Assembly: GCF_035695185.1 (NCBI RefSeq) | Contig: NZ_DASSES010000116.1 | Span: 1-14,127 of the forward strand | Origin: Frateuria_A sp035695185 | GTDB taxonomy: Bacteria > Pseudomonadota > Gammaproteobacteria > Xanthomonadales > Rhodanobacteraceae | DNA: 14,127 nucleotides | Direction of reading: 5' to 3' | Notes under the pieces: generated by a model | Databases searched by the model: none | The model's input: the letters and a program-made list of their open reading frames with translations, nothing else | Told to the model about the DNA's origin: nothing | Shown here: in pieces, positions 9,663-14,127 of the stretch | Numbering within the stretch: the stretch's first letter is position 1 | Layout: each line of letters opens with the position of its first letter | Program-made: the position numbers and the translations under genes

Positions 9663-11224
9663 GGGGTCGCTCCGTTGAAGTCGATGAACAGCGGGGTCGG
9701 CTGCAGGCGGTCCAGGCAGCCGGCGTCCAGCTTCCTGGGGTCGATGTCCTCGATGAAGTGCTTGACCAGCGTGGGCGCGCAGCCGGCGCCGATGACGTTG
9801 TGGCCCTGGCCCTTGAGCACCAGATGGCGGGCGTTGGACAGGTGCGAGAGCACTTCCTCGCCATACCGCGGCGGCGTGACCGGGTCGTACTGGCCCGATA
9901 GCAGCAGCGTCGGGATGGACGCCTGCAACGGCTGGTGGAAGTCGGCCGGACGATCGCCACGGGGCCAGACCGAGCACACCGCCTGCAGCGTGTCGACCAT
10001 GCGCGTGCCCAGGATGGTGTCGGCGTCCTGCGGCCGCGCCTTGAGCAGGTCGGCGTCCTCGCTGCAGAACACCGAGAACTGCATGCCGCTGTTCATGCTG
10101 TCGGCGAGGTCGCCGGTGATCAACTTGGCCTGGCCCAGCAGCGGACCGACGTCACCATGGGCGGCCGCATCGATCGAGAGCGGCAGCAGCGCCGCGGTCA
10201 CCGGCGAGTAGGCAAACAGGCGCACCACGCTGGCCAGCGCGTCGTCGCTGAGCGTGCGCTCGACGCTCTGGTAGGTCTGCGGATCGCGGAAGCTGACCTT
10301 GTGGGGGTTGGCGCGCAGCGCATCGCGCAGCTGGTAGAGGGTCTGGTACGGGTCGCCGAAGTGCGTCTTGCACGCCGGCTCGGCGGTGCAGCGCGCGAAC
10401 TGCGCCTTGAGCGCGTCCTCCAGGTTGCGTGCGAAGTCCTCGCCCAGCACCAGCGAGTTCGGTACCACGCCGTCCAGCACCAGGCTGCGCACGGCATGCG
10501 GATGATGCATGGCGTACTGCTGCGCCATCCGCGTGCCGTAGGACACGCCGACCAGGTCGAAACTCGCCACGCCCAGCGCCTGGCGCGCATCTTCCAGGTC
10601 GGCCACCGCCGCGGTGGTGGTGTAGAAGCGCGGATCGGCCTTGGCTTCGATTTCCTTCAGGCACTGCGTGGTCTGCTCGCGCAACCGCTGGGCGTCGAAA
10701 GGCAAGCCCTGCGTCGCCTGCGTGGCCTTCTCGACGGCCTTGCACTCCAGCGGATGGGACTTGCCGGTGCCGCGCTGGTCGATCAGCAGCACGTCGCGAT
10801 GGGCGAGCAACCCGTCGAGGGCCGGCGCCACCGTCGACCAGCTCTCGGTGGCCGCCTGGCCGGGGCCGCCGGCGAGAAACACCAGCATGTCCCCGGCCGG
10901 CACCTGCGCTTCTGAGCGGATCACCGCCAGGTTCAGGGTGATCTTGCGGCCATGCGGGTCGGCGCGATTCTCCGGCACCTCGAAGGGCGCGCACCAGGCC
11001 GCAGTGGTCAGGCCGCTGTCGGGACGGCCCAGTTCGCAGGCGGTCAGGGTGAGCCGGCCGAGTTTCCAGGTGCGTGGCCTGGCTGCGGCCTGCGGTTTGG
11101 CCGCGGCGACCGCGTCGTTCCCGGGCATCGCCGGGGCGTGTGGGTGGAACTGCTTCCACGCCAACAGGCCGAGCCCGACGGCGACCACCACGATGCGCAA
11201 CACCGTGCGCGGTTTCAATGCCAT
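9659..11224 (-). CDS. Membrane-anchored or secreted alpha/beta hydrolase (peptidase S33, TAP-like)
   Basis: A 521-aa alpha/beta-hydrolase. A hydrophobic segment at residues 8-23 serves as signal peptide or membrane anchor, placing the enzyme outside the cytoplasm. The AGGPG motif (118-122, oxyanion region) and DQRGTGKS (149-156) are typical of proline-iminopeptidase/tripeptidyl-aminopeptidase relatives. The predicted triad is S228 (GVSYG), D447 (GQYDPVTP) and H475 (GQGHN), and the C-terminus resembles the TAP-like domain. Several cysteines fit an oxidising compartment. Start at 11224 follows a purine-rich stretch (GGGAGCTGAGGAC); an in-frame extension upstream to 11521 looks noncoding and runs across other genes. 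The gene overlaps the 77-aa gene by 10 bases and natA by 4. Substrate (peptide, ester or other) cannot be told. Confidence 0.88.
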
Positions 11225-11448
11225 GTCCTCAGCTCCCTTCCCGTCCCACAGATGTTTTCCGGCCCGCGCCACACGCGCGACGCGGGCTCCCATTCGACGT
11301 GCAGGCCGCTCCGCTCCGTGCGCGGCTCGACTCGCGTGGCCACGCGCTCGGCCGGCAGCGCCCGCGAGTCCGCCCCCGACCAGCCGGGCATTCGTGCGCA
11401 CACAAACAGCAGCAGTGCGGCGACGATGACAGCGGTCCGGTGTTTCAC
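11215..11448 (-). CDS. Small exported or membrane-anchored protein, 77 aa, unknown function
   Basis: Not recognised as a member of any family. The start is GTG at 11448, preceded by AGGGAGG about five bases upstream, one of the best ribosome binding sites in the window; it overlaps the stop codon of the previous gene. The product has a basic N-terminus (VKHRT), a hydrophobic stretch of about residues 6-18 and a polar, arginine-rich remainder with one cysteine (C67), so it is probably exported or tethered. Its stop lies inside the hydrolase start region (10-base overlap), which supports a real coupled gene. Codon third positions are GC-rich like the neighbours. Without homologues it could still be a leader reading frame that delivers ribosomes to the hydrolase. 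Confidence 0.6.
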   Translation of the reverse strand: MKHRTAVIVAALLLFVCARMPGWSGADSRALPAERVATRVEPRTERSGLHVEWEPASRVWRGPENICGTGRELRTWH

Positions 11449-11457
11449 GCGGCCTCC

Positions 11458-11847
11458 CTACAGCGCCCAGTAGCGGTAGCGCAGCCTGGCCCACAGATGC
11501 GCCAGCACATAGCAGCCCCACAGCGAGAGCGGCGCCACCGCGAACGGCACGTCGGCCAGTTTCGAGACGCGCACGAAATACAGCAGCAGGATCACGCCGG
11601 TGCCGCCGATGAACGCCAGCACCATCGCCTCCATCTCCAGCCGGCGACGCATCTCGTCCATGCGGCGGATCTGCTGGAACTCCGTCCAGCCGGTCCAGAC
11701 GTAACAGGCCATCAGCACCGCCAGCGCAGTGGCACGGCCGGCCGGACCCAGCTGGTGCAGCGACACGGCATAGAGAGCCATCGCCACCAGCAGCACCCCC
11801 AGGGGCAGGCGTACGGCGAGCAGGTAGTTGCGGGTGTGCCTTTCCAT
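11458..11847 (-). CDS. Four-TM membrane protein, 129 aa, with central MDEMRRR motif
   Basis: Function unknown. Four predicted membrane helices (about 12-32, 36-56, 74-93 and 100-120) are split by a charged cytoplasmic-type loop holding MDEM (63-66) and RRR (67-69). Layout and motif resemble the 135-aa and 199-aa proteins of the same operon, so it is probably a third, more divergent paralogue. It starts at ATG 11847, 19 bases after the stop of the XRE gene. Its TAG stop sits next to the strong ribosome binding site of the following 77-aa gene, nine bases before that gene's GTG. Confidence 0.8.
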   Translation of the reverse strand: MERHTRNYLLAVRLPLGVLLVAMALYAVSLHQLGPAGRATALAVLMACYVWTGWTEFQQIRRMDEMRRRLEMEAMVLAFIGGTGVILLLYFVRVSKLADVPFAVAPLSLWGCYVLAHLWARLRYRYWAL

Positions 11848-11866
11848 CGTCCCGAGGTCCTGTCCT

Positions 11867-12058
11867 TCAGTCCGGTTCGAAAATGTTTTCGATCGCCCGC
11901 CCGAACAGCCGCGCGATCTTGAAGGCGAGCGGCAGGCTGGGGTCGTACTTGCCGGTCTCGATGGCGTTGACGGTCTGGCGCGAGACGTCCAGCCGCTCGG
12001 CCAGGTCCGCCTGCGACCAGCCCTGCTCGCCGCGCAGATCGCGGACGTGGTTCTTCAT
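11867..12058 (-). CDS. XRE-family transcriptional regulator, 63 aa
   Basis: Minimal Cro/C1-type DNA-binding protein consisting of little more than one HTH_3 domain. The helix-turn-helix runs about residues 15-36 (SQADLAERLDVSRQTVNAIE), with SRQTVNAIE as recognition helix, followed by the subfamily-typical GKYDPSLPLAFKIA and a C-terminal IENIFEPD. Small regulators of this subfamily (YgzD-like) are commonly encoded beside small membrane proteins. Start chosen at MKNHVRDLRG because its ATG overlaps the preceding stop by four bases and matches the family N-terminus; an upstream in-frame start at 12118 adds unrelated residues. It likely binds the twin inverted repeats upstream of the operon and controls its own expression. 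Confidence 0.93.
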   Translation of the reverse strand: MKNHVRDLRGEQGWSQADLAERLDVSRQTVNAIETGKYDPSLPLAFKIARLFGRAIENIFEPD

Positions 12059-12462
12059 CGGCGCTGCAGCCTGAGCCACACCACCAGCTTGGCCAGCCCG
12101 AAGGCGGCGAAGAAGCACGGCAGCACCAGCAGTGCCACCAGTTCGGCGGGCATGCCCCCGATCACGTCCGCGCTGATCAGCAGGCCCAGGCTGAGGAAGC
12201 CGCAGGCGGTGAGCACGGCGGCGGCGGCCAGCGCCTGCAGGTCGATCAGCCGCTCCAGTTCATCCTGTTCGCGGATCACCAGTGCGATCGCGCGCATCGC
12301 CAGCACGATCGGCAGCATCGGCAGGAGCGCCAGCAGGGCGCGCAGCGCGGTGCTCGGGGTGTGCGGCACCAGCCCCCCGTACAGCGCGATCAGCGCGCAA
12401 TAGCCGGCCATCGCCGGCAGGAACCGGCGGAGGTACCGCTGGTGGACCGGGCGCAGGCCCAT
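12055..12462 (-). CDS. Four-TM membrane protein, 135 aa, paired with XRE regulator
   Basis: Function unknown. Four predicted membrane helices (about 15-32, 40-63, 76-97 and 105-130), with the central loop motif REQDELERLI (64-73). An N-terminal QRYLRR segment precedes the first helix. It resembles the N-terminal two thirds of the 199-aa product encoded immediately upstream, pointing to tandem duplication. Start ATG 12462 is four bases after the previous stop with a weak GGGGAC upstream; a GTG at 12480 would add six residues and overlap the previous gene by 14 bases. Its stop overlaps the XRE start (ATGA), and such membrane-protein/XRE pairs are familiar in proteobacterial genomes. A role in modulating the regulator is possible but not shown. 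Confidence 0.82.
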   Translation of the reverse strand: MGLRPVHQRYLRRFLPAMAGYCALIALYGGLVPHTPSTALRALLALLPMLPIVLAMRAIALVIREQDELERLIDLQALAAAAVLTACGFLSLGLLISADVIGGMPAELVALLVLPCFFAAFGLAKLVVWLRLQRR

Positions 12463-12466
12463 GGCT

Positions 12467-13066
12467 TCAGTCCCCGGCACCGGTGGAGCCGAGCCGGCGC
12501 CGCAGCCACAGCACCAGCAGGAGCAGCGCGGCGGGCGCCATTCCGACCAGCAGGCCCACCTCGTAGCCGCCGAGCCGACCGCGCCACCAGGCTACCGCCA
12601 GCACCATCGCCGCCAAGCCCACCAGCAGCAGCAGCTGGCGGGCCGGGCTGGTGCCCTCGCACGTGGCGCGGGTACCGAAGTGGCGGACCAGCACCCACCA
12701 GCGGGCGGCGGCGTAACTGAACATCAGCACCGGGAACACCCAGATCAGGATGCTGCCGTCCAACGCCAGCACCCCTGCCGCGGCCAGGAAGCCGGCCACC
12801 AGGCTGAGCGCGCCGAGCAGGGCGGTGGCGGCACCGAGCGCCACCAGATGCACACGCTGTTCGAACTCGTCGCTGGCGCCGATGCGCCTGGCCATCAGGG
12901 CGATCACGAACAGCATCGGCAGCACCGGCACCACCGCCAGCATCACCTTGAGCGGCACAGTGGCGGCGGTCCGGCTTAGCGGCCAGACCAGCAGCATCGC
13001 GGCCATGTAGACCACCATCGCGACCGACAACTGCCGGCGGTAGCGTGTTTCGTTGAAGCGCGGCAT
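12467..13066 (-). CDS. Six-TM membrane protein, 199 aa, first gene of the XRE operon
   Basis: Function unknown. The first about 130 residues carry four predicted helices (about 13-30, 40-58, 73-96 and 100-123) and the loop motif SDEFEQR (65-71), aligning with the 135-aa neighbour (shared RYRR/RYLRR start, PVLP/PMLP, DE-hydrophobic-E, LALS-like third helix). A C-terminal extension adds two more helices (about 145-160 and 167-188) ending in a basic and polar tail. Start chosen at MPRFNETRYRR, ATG 13066, because GGGGAGGGGAA sits just upstream; an alternative start at 13114 would lie within the leader. It is the promoter-proximal gene of the eight-gene unit. Confidence 0.82.
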   Translation of the reverse strand: MPRFNETRYRRQLSVAMVVYMAAMLLVWPLSRTAATVPLKVMLAVVPVLPMLFVIALMARRIGASDEFEQRVHLVALGAATALLGALSLVAGFLAAAGVLALDGSILIWVFPVLMFSYAAARWWVLVRHFGTRATCEGTSPARQLLLLVGLAAMVLAVAWWRGRLGGYEVGLLVGMAPAALLLLVLWLRRRLGSTGAGD

Positions 13067-13107
13067 GTGTGGATTCCCCTCCCCGACCTGCCCGTCGCGC
13101 GGCAGAC

Positions 13108-13127
13108 CTGTCAAGCAAACTTGACAG
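13108..13127. promoter_or_regulatory. Operator-like inverted repeat O2 (probable XRE site)
   Basis: A perfect inverted repeat, CTGTCAAG (13108-13115) and CTTGACAG (13120-13127) around CAAA. It covers the predicted start point of the minus-strand operon, so a bound repressor would block initiation. The half-site TGTCAAG recurs 44 bp away in O1 with the same 4-base spacer. Assignment to the XRE protein of the operon is inference. Confidence 0.7.
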
Positions 13128-13129
13128 AC

Positions 13130-13158
13130 AGCCTAGATCCGCCCCGGGCGAGTGTCAA
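13130..13158 (-). promoter_or_regulatory. Sigma-70-like promoter of the eight-gene operon
   Basis: On the minus strand a perfect -35 TTGACA (13158-13153) is followed after 17 bases by TAGGCT (13135-13130), which keeps T1, A2 and T6 of the -10 consensus. The start would be near 13123 with a leader of about 57 bases before ATG 13066. The -35 lies inside operator O1 and the start inside O2. The -10 match is only moderate. Confidence 0.6.
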
Positions 13159-13170
13159 GCACACTTTACA
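13153..13170. promoter_or_regulatory. Operator-like inverted repeat O1 (probable XRE site)
   Basis: TGTCAAG (13153-13159) CACA CTTTACA (13164-13170) is the same repeat as O2 with one mismatch between arms and an identical spacer length. It contains the -35 hexamer of the operon promoter. Centre-to-centre spacing to O2 is 44 bp, about four helical turns, so two dimers could bind the same DNA face. Confidence 0.65.
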
Positions 13171-13216
13171 TTGGCGGGTATATCGGCCTTGCCACGCACG
13201 CCTTGAGTGATCAAAA

Positions 13217-13232
13217 TGTGATTGTGATCACA
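13217..13232. promoter_or_regulatory. CRP/Clp-type binding site
   Basis: TGTGATTGTGATCACA is an exact match to TGTGA-N6-TCACA, and the preceding AAA (13214-13216) also fits the longer CRP consensus. Xanthomonad Clp recognises the same sequence. It lies between divergent units, about 100 bp upstream of the minus-strand start and about 170 bp upstream of the predicted sigma-54 start for the pilin. The regulator gene is not in the window. Confidence 0.65.
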
Positions 13233-13339
13233 ATGTGAAACATGTGACGCACAGGGGCAATCCCGGGACTGGGGGGTCCATCGCAGAGGGAACGCCACGT
13301 CGCACCGGGAGCGGCGGGTTTTTGACGCAAGTCCTTTCG

Positions 13340-13355
13340 CGCCAACCATTTGGCG
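13340..13355. repeat. Inverted repeat upstream of the sigma-54 promoter
   Basis: Perfect 6-bp arms CGCCAA (13340-13345) and TTGGCG (13350-13355) flank CCAT, ending 15 bases before the sigma-54 -24 element. A second short dyad, GCCA-GT-TGGC, follows at 13365-13374 and overlaps the -24 box. It could be a regulator site, but short GC-rich dyads also arise by chance. Confidence 0.4.
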
Positions 13356-13369
13356 AAATGTTGCGCCAG

Positions 13370-13386
13370 TTGGCACAGGATTTGCG
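13370..13386 (+). promoter_or_regulatory. Sigma-54 (RpoN) promoter for the pilin gene
   Basis: TTGGCACAGGATTTGCG matches the sigma-54 consensus TGGCAC-N5-TTGC exactly, with GG at 13372-13373 and GC at 13384-13385 in the required spacing of 12 between elements. The predicted start is near 13397, giving a leader of about 120 bases before ATG 13518. Sigma-54 needs an enhancer-binding protein, which is not encoded here. No good sigma-70 promoter was found in the same interval. Confidence 0.7.
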
Positions 13387-13404
13387 AAGTCCGTCACAGC
13401 CACA

Positions 13405-13462
13405 CAGGCCCTTGCTTGTTGGCGATGCCGCGGACGACAGCTCGGAAAGTTCGCAGGGCCTG
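13405..13462 (+). other. Long-range stem in the pilin mRNA leader
   Basis: CAGGCCCT (13405-13412) and AGGGCCTG (13455-13462) are perfectly complementary, giving an 8-bp stem that closes a 42-base loop within the predicted leader. It lies downstream of the sigma-54 start and 55 bases upstream of the pilin ATG, so it could stabilise the mRNA or affect its translation. No known riboswitch was recognised. Confidence 0.35.
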
Positions 13463-13517
13463 CACCGCACCCGATCACCTGAGTCAGTCGCACCAACCCA
13501 CTTCCAGAGGAACCAGC

Positions 13518-14090
13518 ATGTCCAAGCGCCTTCTCACCGCAGCCCTGATCGCCAGCCTCGGCATCGCGTCCGGCGCCCAGGCCGCGCAGCCTGGCACCGG
13601 CACCATCACCATCAGTGGCCGTATCACCTCGGCCAGCTGCTCCATCTCCGTCAACGGCAGCGGTAACAGCAATGCCACCGTCACCCTGCCCACCGTGCAG
13701 ACGACGGATCTGGCCACTGCCGGTGACGCCACCGGCTACACCGCAGTGACCATCGCCCTCAGCGGCTGCGCCGCCGGCAGCGACACGCCCGCCATCACCC
13801 AGGTGCGCCCGTACTTCGAGCAGGGTCCGACCACCGACCTGAGCACCGGTTATCTCAACAACAAGAGCGGTGCCGGCTTCGCCACCAACGTGGCGGTCAT
13901 GCTGTCCAAGACTGCCGACACGACTGGCAAGCTGGACCTGTCCAAGGGTCCCGGCGCGCAGGGCGTGACGGCCGCCAACCTGAGCGGCAACCCGAGCTTC
14001 ACCTTCTACGCCGCCTACGTGGCCAAGGGTGGCGCGGCGACTCCCGGCAACGTCAGCACCTCGGTGCAGTACACGCTGGATTACCTGTAA
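13518..14090 (+). CDS. FimA-like type 1 fimbrial major subunit
   Basis: Chaperone-usher pilin, 190 aa, exported to the periplasm and polymerised on the cell surface. It has a Sec signal peptide with cleavage expected near residues 22-23 (AQA|AQP). The mature part shows the usual family pattern: a Gly/Thr-rich N-terminal strand for donor-strand exchange (GTITISGRI), cysteines C41 (ASCSIS) and C84 (LSGCAA) for the conserved disulfide, and a C-terminal strand VQYTLDYL with tyrosine next to last. Start chosen at MSKRLLTAA because AGAGGA lies just upstream and the signal peptide begins there; a longer in-frame start at 13350 would run through the promoter. Chaperone and usher genes are expected downstream outside the window. 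A sigma-54 promoter and a CRP/Clp site lie upstream. Confidence 0.92.
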   Translation: MSKRLLTAALIASLGIASGAQAAQPGTGTITISGRITSASCSISVNGSGNSNATVTLPTVQTTDLATAGDATGYTAVTIALSGCAAGSDTPAITQVRPYFEQGPTTDLSTGYLNNKSGAGFATNVAVMLSKTADTTGKLDLSKGPGAQGVTAANLSGNPSFTFYAAYVAKGGAATPGNVSTSVQYTLDYL

Positions 14091-14105
14091 GTCGCTCGAT
14101 ATGGC

Positions 14106-14127
14106 GGCGGCCGGCTTGCCGGCCGCC
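14106..14127 (+). terminator. Strong hairpin after the pilin gene, at the window edge
   Basis: GGCGGCCGGC (14106-14115) and GCCGGCCGCC (14118-14127) form a perfect 10-bp inverted repeat with TT between; a realistic loop would be CTTG with a 9-bp stem. It begins 15 bases after the stop. Whether a T-tract follows is not visible. It could be a full terminator, or a partial one that keeps pilin mRNA in excess over downstream assembly genes. Confidence 0.6.

Larger units (their letters stand above)
13067..13517. other. Divergent intergenic control region
   Basis: This 451-base stretch separates the minus-strand XRE operon from the plus-strand pilin gene and holds no convincing gene. From left to right it contains O2, the operon promoter, O1, the CRP/Clp site, an inverted repeat, the sigma-54 promoter and the pilin leader. 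Bases 13200-13250 are noticeably richer in A and T than the rest. Open frames on both strands here give low-complexity or arginine/cysteine-rich proteins without start signals. Bases 13251-13339 show nothing recognisable. Confidence 0.7.

Noticed and set aside
13322..13350. Possible sigma-70 promoter starting with TTGACG for the pilin
   Set aside because: The hexamer 17 bases downstream (ACCATT) is a poor -10, whereas the sigma-54 element just below is near-perfect.
13155..13496. 113-aa minus-strand open frame in the divergent region
   Set aside because: Cys/Arg/His-rich, no ribosome binding site, and it overlaps the promoter, the operator and the CRP/Clp site.
13350..13517. Longer pilin start giving 246 aa
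   Set aside because: It would place the signal peptide internally and run through the sigma-54 promoter.

Overview
The window is GC-rich, densely coded DNA from a Gram-negative bacterium. Gene content and protein style (Slt70-type transglycosylase, class II CCA enzyme, compact XRE regulators, FimA-like pilin, CRP/Clp-like and sigma-54-like sites) suggest a gammaproteobacterium near the Xanthomonadales/Rhodanobacteraceae (Rhodanobacter, Dyella, Frateuria type). This placement is inferred, since no rRNA or database search is available. No tRNA, rRNA, CRISPR array, insertion sequence or phage gene was seen.

Left part (2-7669, plus strand): a soluble lytic transglycosylase (slt) is followed after one base by the CCA-adding enzyme (cca). 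After a 117-base gap come two envelope genes: an LTA-synthase/OpgB-like alkaline-phosphatase-superfamily membrane enzyme and a large YfhO-like membrane protein of predicted GT-C type. In Firmicutes these two families act on the same polymer (lipoteichoic acid synthesis and glycosylation), so their pairing in a Gram-negative genome suggests periplasmic decoration of some glycan or glycolipid. A strong hairpin at 7677-7718 closes this block against the convergent unit.

Middle part (13066 down to 7723, minus strand): eight tightly packed genes form one probable operon. In transcription order they encode a 6-TM protein (199 aa), a 4-TM protein (135 aa), a 63-aa XRE regulator, another 4-TM protein (129 aa), a 77-aa exported peptide, an envelope-anchored S33/TAP-like alpha/beta hydrolase, a NatA-like ABC ATPase and a NatB-like ABC permease. 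Junctions are 4-base ATGA overlaps, a 10-base overlap, or gaps of 4-19 bases. The three small membrane proteins look like divergent members of one family sharing a central Asp-Glu motif. Upstream, two copies of an 18-bp inverted repeat (TGTCAAG-N4-CTTGACA type) flank and overlap a sigma-70-like promoter, which fits autoregulation by the XRE protein. Together this looks like a self-regulated membrane-stress or efflux module of unknown substrate.

Right part (13067-14127): a 451-base divergent intergenic region holds the operon promoter and operators, a consensus CRP/Clp site, an inverted repeat, and a near-consensus sigma-54 promoter that points at a FimA-like major pilin gene (13518-14090). 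A long-range 8-bp stem lies in the pilin leader, and a perfect 10-bp hairpin follows the pilin gene at the window edge. The chaperone and usher genes expected with such a pilin would lie beyond the window.
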